Of a DNA stretch of 64,000 nt, positions 44,276 to 52,460 are shown piece after piece. How positions within the stretch are numbered: position 1 is the first letter of the stretch; each line of letters opens with the position of its first letter. The DNA is from Tsuneonella flava. GTDB lineage: Bacteria > Pseudomonadota > Alphaproteobacteria > Sphingomonadales > Sphingomonadaceae. The stretch is taken from assembly GCF_002870965.1 (NCBI RefSeq), contig NZ_PHSO01000006.1, positions 372,001-436,000 on the forward strand, in the 5' to 3' direction. The notes under the pieces were generated by a model. The model was not told where the DNA came from. It saw only the letters and a program-made list of their open reading frames with translations, and made no database searches. The translations under genes and the position numbers were made by a program.

Positions 44276-46693
44276 TCAGAAGCTTGTATTGATCGTAAAC
44301 CGAATTGTTCGCCCCAACGGATCGAGTTCGTCCCGCGAAAATCCGTCAGGTCTGCCCGGCGATTCAATAACCTTCCGACTGTCGAACAGGTTCTGGATGT
44401 CGACCGCCAGTTTGAGCGCGTCGATCCATTTCTTCTGCCCGTCTGTGCCGAAAATCGATCCCGGCTCGATGAAGCCACCGAGATTGAACATTGTCGACGG
44501 CCAGAAGCGATAGATCGCCCCCCCTGCCCCACGCACATAGGCCGGGCCGTTCCAGCTTGCGCTCACGCTGGCGCCGAGCCCCTTGCGGCCCACGTCCAGC
44601 TGGAAGTCGGCGCGATGGCGCGCCTGCCCTCCTCCGTCCAGCCGGTCGATTATCGCCAGTTCCGGGCGAATCTGCGTTTGGCTCTGGAGGCTCCATTGAT
44701 GGGTGAGCGACGCGGTGACTGTCCAGGGCGCGAAGGCAGGGGATACCTCCTCCGCTTCGGTGGGAAGCGCGGGGGGCTTCTCGGTCCACCGGAATGACAG
44801 CCCCGACGTCAGCCGCTGGCTCCGCTCCGATGCGATACGGATCGCCCTTGCATCGACCAACACCAGCTTTCCCGAAGGATCGCGAATGATCCTGTCCGGG
44901 AAAGCCGCCTCGACCACAGGCGTCAGATCGGGCAGCGATGCAATCCCGCCATTGGTGATAGAGCGGCGATAGCCGACGTTGAACGTAACCGATCCCGGCC
45001 CGAACGGCATCAGCGACAGATCGGCCGACAGGTTCTGCGCGGTCCCCCCGGCCAGATCGGGATTGCCGCCAAAACGGTACAGCACCTGAACATATTCATC
45101 GCGGCGGAAATCGAACACGCGGTTCACGATTTCCATCCGCGGCCCGAATAACTGATCGTACCCCGGTTCTACGTTTTCCCGCGAATAGCTGGTTCTCAGG
45201 CTCACAAAGCTGGCCGGTGACCAGTCCAGCGCGCCGCTCAGCCGGTAATTCGTTTTCGCCCCCGTCACTTTGCGGAACGCGCCCGACATCGTTGCCGTCA
45301 GATCGCCGATCTCGTCCAGCACGCCTGCACCTCTACTGGAAACCGGCAGAGAGAGCGATATCAAGCCATCGAACTGATACCGGGACGAACGCGCCCCCGA
45401 CCATCGGTTCGCATCCGCGTCGAAGTACGACGAGCTCGTCCGAAACCTGTTCGCATTCAGCGAAACGCTCGTCCGCATTGGGCCTGCGGGCAGTTCGGCC
45501 ACCGGGCGGCTCGCGGTCAGCGACAGATTATAGACCTCGCTTGTCGACGCCAAGCGATCGGTCAACAAAGGCAGATTGCCCCACTGGTCTGCGCCGAGCG
45601 GCCATTCCGCCCCATCGTCGATGCGTTGCTGCACCGAACGCGCGTCGTAGCCGACATCTCGCGCAGACTTCGCCCAATTCACACTGTAGCGAAAGCCGAG
45701 ACTGGTTTGCCAGCCTTCGACCGGGCCCGACAGCGAGAGCCCGGTGCTGATACTTTCGGATCGCTGCCAGTTACGGAGGGCTTTGTCGGCAGCGAGAACG
45801 CCATAATCCCCCCCGGCCAAATCCTGCACGACAGCCACCGGCATCCCGGTCTTCTGGGCACTCTCTTTGCGTCCGGCAGAGAAATTGACCGAGCCCGAAA
45901 ACGCGCCGACCGGATGCGTGACGCTGGCGTTGAACCCTTGAGCATTGCTGTCTGGGAACAGCGATTCATATCGGTTGGGATCGATCCCGGCACCTGCCAC
46001 CCCAAGCGCATCGAGAAGCGTCTGCGCGGCGGGCTGAACCGGCATCTGCCTTTCGCTGCGAAGCAATTCGGTTTCGTCCGCGATATTCGCTCCGATGTTC
46101 CAGCGGGTGTCGCCATCGATGATGAAGCGCCCCATCCTCAGTGTCGCGTTACGCCGACCGCCTGCTGTCGGCATTTCGGCGCCGGCCTGTAACTGCCAGC
46201 TGGCGAACTTGCGCTTCAGTTCGAGATTGACGACCCGTTTTTCCGGCTCGAACCCATACACCGCCGCCGCTGTTTTGGGCAGGATGGCAATGCGAGCCAG
46301 CGCCTCTTTGGGATAGTCCTTAAGTTCCGCGGGATTGGTGATGCGCTTGCCGTTGACCAGCAATTCGGGCGATTGCCCCCTGCTGTCGATCAGCGCAGCC
46401 ATCCTATCGAGCAATTCGCCAATCGTAGTGGCGGAAAATGAATCGATGGCGTTTTCGTCTATCACCGATTCCGCGGCGATTTCAGCTTGCCCCCAGCGCC
46501 TGCCTTTCACCACGATTTGCTCTGCCGGGTCGCTGGTATGGGGATCGGAATTTTCGCGCGCTCCGGAGGTGGAGGCGGGTGCAGGCTCTTTCGCCAGAAC
46601 GGAGCCATTCGGCCAGACGGCCACGACACAGGCAAACACCAGCGAAGCGGCGTGCAGCGGGCGAGTGCCTGCCATCGGCAAACGGCTCCGCAT
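44276..46693 (-). CDS. atypical TonB-dependent receptor-like outer-membrane protein
   Basis: The 805-residue protein has a signal peptide and a plug-like domain (IGELLDRMAALIDSRGQSPE, LLVNGKRITNPAELKD). It lacks the usual RG.GS...V.IDG core and the IEVIRGPASTLYG segment, replaced by IAILPKTAAAVYGFEPEKRV. The barrel is rich in aromatic beta-strands and ends INTSF. It therefore belongs to the divergent TonB-receptor-like group seen in sphingomonads. Substrate unknown. It is third in a minus-strand series after a TonB receptor and a PraB-like secreted protein, although a strong terminator separates it from the latter. Confidence 0.75.
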   Translation of the reverse strand: MRSRLPMAGTRPLHAASLVFACVVAVWPNGSVLAKEPAPASTSGARENSDPHTSDPAEQIVVKGRRWGQAEIAAESVIDENAIDSFSATTIGELLDRMAALIDSRGQSPELLVNGKRITNPAELKDYPKEALARIAILPKTAAAVYGFEPEKRVVNLELKRKFASWQLQAGAEMPTAGGRRNATLRMGRFIIDGDTRWNIGANIADETELLRSERQMPVQPAAQTLLDALGVAGAGIDPNRYESLFPDSNAQGFNASVTHPVGAFSGSVNFSAGRKESAQKTGMPVAVVQDLAGGDYGVLAADKALRNWQRSESISTGLSLSGPVEGWQTSLGFRYSVNWAKSARDVGYDARSVQQRIDDGAEWPLGADQWGNLPLLTDRLASTSEVYNLSLTASRPVAELPAGPMRTSVSLNANRFRTSSSYFDADANRWSGARSSRYQFDGLISLSLPVSSRGAGVLDEIGDLTATMSGAFRKVTGAKTNYRLSGALDWSPASFVSLRTSYSRENVEPGYDQLFGPRMEIVNRVFDFRRDEYVQVLYRFGGNPDLAGGTAQNLSADLSLMPFGPGSVTFNVGYRRSITNGGIASLPDLTPVVEAAFPDRIIRDPSGKLVLVDARAIRIASERSQRLTSGLSFRWTEKPPALPTEAEEVSPAFAPWTVTASLTHQWSLQSQTQIRPELAIIDRLDGGGQARHRADFQLDVGRKGLGASVSASWNGPAYVRGAGGAIYRFWPSTMFNLGGFIEPGSIFGTDGQKKWIDALKLAVDIQNLFDSRKVIESPGRPDGFSRDELDPLGRTIRFTINTSF

Positions 46694-46804
46694 CGCTTGC
46701 CGCAGCGTGATGAACTCCGATCGGCTGTGGTCCGTTATCGCTCGACCTCAATAATCACGGCGTGCCCGCTCGCACTATATGCACCGCGCCGCCAACAAGC
46801 CAAA

Positions 46805-46831
46805 AAAGGCGCGCGGCAAGCGCGCGCCTTT
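46805..46831 (-). terminator. strong Rho-independent terminator (minus strand)
   Basis: AAAGGCGCGCG (46805-46815) and CGCGCGCCTTT (46821-46831) form a perfect 11-bp stem with a 5-nt loop. On the minus strand the stem is followed by a six-T run, giving a textbook intrinsic terminator for the PraB-like gene. Confidence 0.93.
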
Positions 46832-46835
46832 AAGG

Positions 46836-46857
46836 CTGAGCAAGCGGGATTGCTCAG
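46836..46857 (-). terminator. second hairpin after the PraB-like gene
   Basis: CTGAGCAA (46836-46843) and TTGCTCAG (46850-46857) form a perfect 8-bp stem with a 6-nt loop, between the stop codon and the main terminator. It may protect the transcript 3' end. Confidence 0.55.
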
Positions 46858-46868
46858 GAGAGTTCACA

Positions 46869-47363
46869 TCACGGGTTGGTGACGCTAAGCGGCGCGCCGC
46901 CAGTCTGCGTCAGCGTGCCCGCCATCTTGCAGGCTGCCCCGGCAGTGGCCGATGAGTTCGAAAGCGGGATGCTGAGAGTGATCGTGCGCGGCGATGCCGA
47001 GTTACCGCCCCAAACGGCTTTGATGGGCCCGGTGCATTCACCAATACTGATCACAGGCTTAATGTTCAGCCCTGAAATCGTCAGATATGTGCCATCGTAA
47101 ACTACGGAACCCGTTCCATTGATTGCAATCAATGGGCAGACCCAATCAGAAGGAGTGCTCAAGGAGGCGGTAGCCGTAGCGCTGGAACCGGCCGTTGCAT
47201 CGACGTTGACAGTCAAAGTGCAATTATAAAGTGCCCCATCCTTCTGGACAGATACCGGGCCAGAGAAAGTCGAAGTGCTGGCAGGCGTGTAAGTGTCCGC
47301 CATCGCCGGCTGCGCGCCACAAAGGGCAACAGCGCCGATAAGATATCCAAACTTTTTCATCAT
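46869..47363 (-). CDS. small secreted protein resembling PraB
   Basis: The 164-residue product has a signal peptide (cleavage after PAMA, about residue 22) and a Ser/Thr/Gly-rich beta-type mature domain with four Cys (YNCTLT, WVCPLI, GECTGPI, AACKMAG). The opening TYTPASTSTFSGPVSV and the LTISGLN segment before GECTGP resemble PraB, the surface-associated 'alkane oxidation activator' and biofilm protein of Pseudomonas. This is recognition by pattern, without alignment. The gene has its own strong terminator and an AT-rich promoter region, suggesting high expression. It lies between two TonB-receptor-type genes. Confidence 0.6.
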   Translation of the reverse strand: MMKKFGYLIGAVALCGAQPAMADTYTPASTSTFSGPVSVQKDGALYNCTLTVNVDATAGSSATATASLSTPSDWVCPLIAINGTGSVVYDGTYLTISGLNIKPVISIGECTGPIKAVWGGNSASPRTITLSIPLSNSSATAGAACKMAGTLTQTGGAPLSVTNP

Positions 47364-47641
47364 TCATCCTCTCCATCGTTGTGGATGCATCGATTCGTAT
47401 CGATGCGGTTTCAGAGTACCAAAATGAACAATGATGTCAATATGTATTTATAGTAAAAATCGCTTAACCCACATTTATTCATGTTACAAATATATTGGCT
47501 AATTCAGCGAAGTAAAATAACAACATACGATCACTCAATATCGATCATTGCGTGATCACAGTCATGCTCAATCTCAATACTGTACCGCACGAACTGCGCG
47601 GCTGCCGCCCCCATGCAGCAACCGCGCGGCCCGGCGTCCTG
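47364..47641. other. AT-rich intergenic region upstream of the PraB-like gene
   Basis: No gene is seen in these 278 bp. The stretch 47410-47550 is markedly AT-rich compared with the genome, with several TA-rich runs suited to a minus-strand promoter for the PraB-like gene. TGATCAC/GTGATC-type small palindromes near 47550 may be operator half-sites. Confidence 0.45.
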
Positions 47642-50600
47642 TCAGAACCGTTTCGTTACATTGAACCCATAGATACGTGGGTCGAGGGTAAAGACATTGG
47701 TGCTGAGACCGGAATCGTCACTATTGGTGAAGAAATCGGTGATCGGCGCATCGTTGAACACGTTCTTGACGTAGAACTGGAAGGCCAGATCGGATGCGGG
47801 CCTTGTCAGTGTGATCGCAAGGTTGGCATTGCCCCACCCCTTCAGCCGATCGTATTCGGTATTGTACACGCGGGCAAAGCTTTCCGACTGGCGATAGTAA
47901 TCGCCCCGGAAAGTCAGCTCCCAATCCCCGCCATTGATGAATGCGGTGTACTGTGCACCGATATTGAAGGTCAGGCGTGGCGCATTGGGCAGTTCGTTGC
48001 CTTCCAGATCGGCATAGAACCCCCGCCCGCCATTGGGAGCATCGGTCAGCGGATTATATTCGAAGCCATAGAACTGATAGAGAGGAATACCCGCAGTCCC
48101 CGGCGTGAAGGTGCCCAATTCCTGTGATCCGCCACAGAGAGCACCAAGTGCCGGGAAACCAATACCCGCCATTGTCGTAAACGGGTGGGACAGAACACGT
48201 TCGACCAGTTCGCGCGGCGCGACACAGTTCGATGGCACCTGCAGCCAGGGCCGGATCAGAACCCAGTCCTCGTTCCCCTGCGTACGGTTCATCACGTCGA
48301 TCGATTGCGCGCCTTCTTTCAGGCGGGTTTTCAGATAGCCGAGATTGGCATCGACCCGGAATGCACGCGAAGGACGCCAGGCCGCTTCGAATTCGAGGCC
48401 CCAGCTTGTCGCATTGAAATTCTCGTTCAGCGAGATGCGATCGACAATCTGCGAAACCTGATAATCCTGATAATCGTAGTAGAAAGCCGTCGCATTCAGC
48501 GTGAAGCGCCCACCGTCGAAGCTGTTTTTGGTGCCGATTTCGAACGCCGTGATATATTCCGGCTTAAACGTTCCGGGCAGCGGTTGATATTGAACGATCC
48601 GTGGATCGATATCTGGACGCGGCGGATTGGTCCCCCCACCCTTGTAACCCCGTGAAACCGATCCATAAATCAGCGTATCGTCGGTAAAGCCAAGGTCTGG
48701 CTGCCAGTCGATCACAAGGCGTCCTGTCGGCTCCGACCATTTCTGTACAACCGGGGTGCCTTCGGGATAACCGCCCGCGATCGAACCACCGCTGGTGCCG
48801 TTGGTTCCGGCGCCGAGCAGCAACTGGCTGGGCACAGGGGTCGATGTTTTCGTGTCTTTGGTGAAACGAAGGCCTGCGGTGATTTTCACATTGCTGGCAA
48901 CGTTCCAATACGCCTCCCCGAAAATCGCCCAGGATTCCGTTTCGATCAGATTGCGGCTGAGGAAGTAGTTGTGACCAAGTTCGTTCAGGCTATCGATCGG
49001 ATTGGGGTCGACATAGACGCAATCGACGTCGGTAGTTGTCGGCAAACAATTGTCGTATTCAAGTTCAGCCCCCCGCCGACCATACAGATTATATGCCAAA
49101 AAAGAAAAGGCATTATTAAATACAAAATACTCATCTGTAGATTTAAAGTTGAGATAATTTGCACCAATACTAAAGTTAAATGGACCTGAAAAATCAGACT
49201 GAATCCTGAATTCCTGAGACCACTGCCGATTACGTGACCTGCTCAGATCGACAGATAGCAAGCGATCCGATGGGCCCAGTTGCGGATCGACAAAAACGCC
49301 CCCCGGTGAGGCGAATTCCTGACTTATCGGATTGCCAGTTGCTCCGACAAGCCCATTGCTGTCCTGAAAGATCGGCGCGGATACAAAACGGTTGTAGTCC
49401 TGCGATGAATAATAGCGATCTTTCGCGTAGGCCGTTTGCGAAACAAATCGAAGACCATCATCGATATCGAAATTCATGTTGAACTGGAAAATATCGTTCT
49501 TCGCCCGGAATACCGGATCATAGCTCGTCGCTATTTCACGGAGATCCTTCGACTGAACGACATCTCCGAATGGATCGCCCGGCAGAAACGCTTTCTGACC
49601 CGTAAACGAATTGGGTAGATTACCCATGTTTAATGCAATGCGGCCAGCTGCGATAAAGCCCAGCGCCTCTGCGTTAGGTGCACCGTATGCCGCGTCGTCG
49701 TACAGCGAGCCGGGCAGACAGCCCTGACTGAATTTCGCTGACAGCGGAATATTATCGCTTGGCGCATCCACCACTGGCGTATCGCCGATCATCGTCTTGC
49801 CCGGATCGCGGGTGCACAGGCTCTTGCCCGTGCGCGAACGGTTGTCGTCTTCTTCGAAGTGCTGCCAGATGAAGTTGGCGTTGAACCGGTCGCTGGGGGT
49901 CCATTCGGCAATCGCTCTGGTCGACCACAGATCGCGGCCGTTGACATGCTTTTGCGTGTAGGTGTTGTAATCGAAGCCGGTGCGCTTGGTCCATGCGCCC
50001 GACGCGCGCACCGCCAGCGTATCGCCCAGCGGCACGTTGACCATTCCGCTCATGCGGCGCGTGTCATAGCTGCCGACTTCGCCCTTGATCTCCCCTTCGA
50101 ATTGCGATGTCGGCATCGCCGGGATCAGGTTCACCACCCCGCCGGTGGCGTTGCGACCATACAGCGTGCCTTGCGGCCCACGCAGCACCTCGACCCGCGC
50201 CATGTCGAAGAATTCGGATTCGAACAGCCGGTTGCGGATCAGCGGTGTGTTGTTGAAACTGACCGCGACCGCCGGATCGGAGGATGCGGAAATCGCCTTG
50301 GTCCCGATCCCGCGGATCGAGAAGTTGTACATGCTGAAGTTCGATTTGGAGAAGTTGACGTTAGGCACCGCGCGGAGCAGTTCCGATCCGCCCTCGATCT
50401 TCTGACTATCGAGCGCGTCCGCCGAAATCGCGGTGATGGCAATCGGCACGTCGAGGATCGATTCCTCACGCTTCTGCGCGGTCACGATGATCGTGTTGCC
50501 ATCCTGCGCGGGCTTTGCTGCCTCAACGCCCGCCGCGGGGGCAGCCAATTCCTCACCTTCCTGTGCGTAACCCGGCGCAGCCCCCAGCACAGCAATTGCA

Positions 50601-50647
50601 GCGATACTCGTCGTGCAAGCTGCACGAGCAAGAAAACTTCCCTTCAT
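47642..50647 (-). CDS. TonB-dependent receptor, 1001 residues
   Basis: The protein has a signal peptide (cleavage after PGYAQ), a TonB box region (NTIIVTAQKREES), a plug with FSIRGIGTKAISASSDPAVA and VEVLRGPQGTLYGRNATGG, and a long barrel ending YGFNVTKRF. The AQKREES-type TonB box and the PQGTLYGRNATGG motif are typical of the large sphingomonad receptor group linked to aromatic, steroid or oligosaccharide uptake. The DNA for residues around 480-525 is about 28 % GC, far below the rest of the gene. A GGGGAGAGGAT ribosome binding site precedes the ATG, and the gene faces a divergent metal-dependent hydrolase. Confidence 0.92.
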   Translation of the reverse strand: MKGSFLARAACTTSIAAIAVLGAAPGYAQEGEELAAPAAGVEAAKPAQDGNTIIVTAQKREESILDVPIAITAISADALDSQKIEGGSELLRAVPNVNFSKSNFSMYNFSIRGIGTKAISASSDPAVAVSFNNTPLIRNRLFESEFFDMARVEVLRGPQGTLYGRNATGGVVNLIPAMPTSQFEGEIKGEVGSYDTRRMSGMVNVPLGDTLAVRASGAWTKRTGFDYNTYTQKHVNGRDLWSTRAIAEWTPSDRFNANFIWQHFEEDDNRSRTGKSLCTRDPGKTMIGDTPVVDAPSDNIPLSAKFSQGCLPGSLYDDAAYGAPNAEALGFIAAGRIALNMGNLPNSFTGQKAFLPGDPFGDVVQSKDLREIATSYDPVFRAKNDIFQFNMNFDIDDGLRFVSQTAYAKDRYYSSQDYNRFVSAPIFQDSNGLVGATGNPISQEFASPGGVFVDPQLGPSDRLLSVDLSRSRNRQWSQEFRIQSDFSGPFNFSIGANYLNFKSTDEYFVFNNAFSFLAYNLYGRRGAELEYDNCLPTTTDVDCVYVDPNPIDSLNELGHNYFLSRNLIETESWAIFGEAYWNVASNVKITAGLRFTKDTKTSTPVPSQLLLGAGTNGTSGGSIAGGYPEGTPVVQKWSEPTGRLVIDWQPDLGFTDDTLIYGSVSRGYKGGGTNPPRPDIDPRIVQYQPLPGTFKPEYITAFEIGTKNSFDGGRFTLNATAFYYDYQDYQVSQIVDRISLNENFNATSWGLEFEAAWRPSRAFRVDANLGYLKTRLKEGAQSIDVMNRTQGNEDWVLIRPWLQVPSNCVAPRELVERVLSHPFTTMAGIGFPALGALCGGSQELGTFTPGTAGIPLYQFYGFEYNPLTDAPNGGRGFYADLEGNELPNAPRLTFNIGAQYTAFINGGDWELTFRGDYYRQSESFARVYNTEYDRLKGWGNANLAITLTRPASDLAFQFYVKNVFNDAPITDFFTNSDDSGLSTNVFTLDPRIYGFNVTKRF

Positions 50648-51021
50648 ATCCTCTCCCCGTATTGCCGCCGCTGACGTGCCGCTCAGCTCTTTATGAGCCG
50701 AATTCTAGCCAGCAGCGAACCTCCTCAAACTGGATCGCGAGAGCCCCTTTGCGGGAACGAATCGCCCTTCCCAAGTTCAGGAAGGGCTTTCTGTTACTGA
50801 GCCCTCCCGATCCAGCGAGTCGAAAGTTATCATTACTAACAACTATGTCAATCAGTTAGTTATCATATTGTTTTTTATATATATTTATTCGTACGCTACG
50901 CGATATCAGGATAATTCCCTCCGCTGAGGCGCCGCAGCAGGTCCAGCTGAAACTATTCACTTGCCATACATTTCAACTTTGATATCTACATTGATGTCAA
51001 TTTGATTCGAAGAGGAGTTTT
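50648..51021. promoter_or_regulatory. divergent regulatory region with operator-like repeats
   Basis: This 374-bp spacer has no gene. Near the receptor it contains ACTAAC (50835-50840) and GTTAGT (50855-50860) as inverted arms, flanked by two direct copies of AGTTATCAT. A TTGACA box on the minus strand (around 50847) could be the -35 of the receptor promoter. The 50860-50890 stretch is nearly pure A/T. A GAGGAG site at the right end serves the hydrolase gene. Confidence 0.5.
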
Positions 51022-51885
51022 ATGATGGCGAGCAGCATAAGCAGCCCGGCCGACCTCGTGATCGAAAAGCGCGATGTGCGGTTTGGTAGAAACAGAAGTC
51101 TCGAACGCTGGTGGCACGGGGGCGACGCGGGCCGGACGGCTTTCTTCAACGCGCTTTCATCCACTTTCCCGGTGGGAGAAAAGTTCTTCATGACCGCGGT
51201 GCGGCATTACCGCGATGAAGCACCGGAAGAACTGCGGGAACAGATTCAGGATTTCATCTATCAGGAATCGATGCACACCCGCGAACATGTCGTGTTCAAC
51301 CGGCAGGCCAGCGATGCAGGGTTCGATATCGCCCCGCTGGAAGAACGTGCCGCCCGCACCATCAACTGGGCCAAGCGTCGTTCACCGCTGCAGCAACTGG
51401 CCGCGACCTGTGCGCTGGAACACTTCACCGCTACACTGGCGCATGATTTGCTGTCCGACCCGGCGCATCTGGAAGGTGCAAGCGAAGAACCCGCGCGCCT
51501 GTGGAAATGGCATGCGATCGAGGAAGTCGAACATAAGGCCGTCGCCTTCGACACCTATCTCGTCGCGACCCGGAAAATGACTCGTTTCCGGCGGTGGCTG
51601 AAGCGTAGCTCCGTTATGGCGGTCACCAGCATGCGGTTCCATTATGTGATTTATCGCAATACCGCCGATCTGCTGCGGCAGGATGGCAAAAACGATCTGA
51701 AGACCTGGCTCAAGCTGCTTTCCTACCTGTATGGCCGCCCCGGCCCCATGCGGAAGCTGCTGGGCGAAGTATTCGCCTATATGCGCCCCGGCTTTCACCC
51801 CTGGCAGGTCGACGATCGCCACTTACTGGAAGCCGCGCTGAAGGATCTCGCGCTCAGCGATGCCAAAGGAGCAGTCGCAGCATGA
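51022..51885 (+). CDS. metal-dependent hydrolase family protein
   Basis: The 287-residue helical protein belongs to the family annotated as predicted metal-dependent hydrolase. Its conserved Glu/His clusters, QESMHTREH (about 81-89), ALEHFTATLAHDL (about 131-143) and WKWHAIEEVEHK (about 161-172), look like a ferritin-like diiron arrangement. An oxidase or hydroxylase role is therefore possible despite the family name. It may have a membrane-associated segment near SVMAVTSMRFHYVIY. The following DUF2147 gene overlaps it by ATGA. It is divergent from the large TonB receptor. Confidence 0.82.
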   Translation: MMASSISSPADLVIEKRDVRFGRNRSLERWWHGGDAGRTAFFNALSSTFPVGEKFFMTAVRHYRDEAPEELREQIQDFIYQESMHTREHVVFNRQASDAGFDIAPLEERAARTINWAKRRSPLQQLAATCALEHFTATLAHDLLSDPAHLEGASEEPARLWKWHAIEEVEHKAVAFDTYLVATRKMTRFRRWLKRSSVMAVTSMRFHYVIYRNTADLLRQDGKNDLKTWLKLLSYLYGRPGPMRKLLGEVFAYMRPGFHPWQVDDRHLLEAALKDLALSDAKGAVAA

Positions 51886-52313
51886 AGGGCATAAAAACGA
51901 TAACGCTGGCGTGCACGCTGGGGCTGCTACCGCTTGCCCCGGCGGCGGCCCAGAGCGGAGATATCACCGGGCTGTGGAACACTGGCAGCGAAGGCGGCAA
52001 AGTCGAGATATATCGCTGTGGTAAGGCGTATTGCGGGAAAGTCGTCGATGCCGCACGGCTCCGCACCAATCCCGATCTGCGCGATGTACGCAATTCGGAC
52101 CCCAATCTCCGCACCCGGCGGCTGAAAGGGCTGGTTGTCCTGCGCGATTTCACCGGAGGGCCGACCAACTGGACCGGCGGGCCGGTGTACGACCCCGAAA
52201 CCGGTGACGGTGCCAGTTCTGGCAAACTGAAGCTCCAGTCCGACGGGAAGCTGCAGGTGAAGGGGTGCGTGGCGATCTTCTGCCGCACCAAAGTGTGGAC
52301 CCGCGCACGGTAA
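51882..52313 (+). CDS. DUF2147 periplasmic protein
   Basis: The 143-residue protein has a signal peptide (cleavage after APAAAQ, about 24) and a compact beta-rich DUF2147 domain. It begins GLWNTGSEGGKVEIYRCG and ends KGCVAIFCRTKVWTRAR, with four Cys that could form disulfides. Family function is unknown; it has a lipocalin-like look. It is translationally coupled (ATGA) to the metal-dependent hydrolase. Confidence 0.85.
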   Translation: MKGIKTITLACTLGLLPLAPAAAQSGDITGLWNTGSEGGKVEIYRCGKAYCGKVVDAARLRTNPDLRDVRNSDPNLRTRRLKGLVVLRDFTGGPTNWTGGPVYDPETGDGASSGKLKLQSDGKLQVKGCVAIFCRTKVWTRAR

Positions 52314-52353
52314 GTGCACACATCGGCGGGCAGTTTGGCCCGATATGTTCGCT

Positions 52354-52393
52354 ATTTGGACGCCTCAACGGTGCCAGTAATGGGTCCTGAGCC
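52354..52393. repeat. dispersed repeat, copy 1
   Basis: Positions 52354-52383 are identical, in inverted orientation, to 63917-63946 (30 bp). The similarity continues through a CCTGAGC segment with one indel. An 8-bp palindrome GCCTAGGC (52391-52398) follows. This copy lies between convergent genes. It has no transposase and no match I recognise. Confidence 0.8.
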
Positions 52394-52460
52394 TAGGCAG
52401 GATTGCGCCATCGCGTTGAGCGCAGAACAGCGCCTGGATCGATGGCCGACCCCGCCGGTG

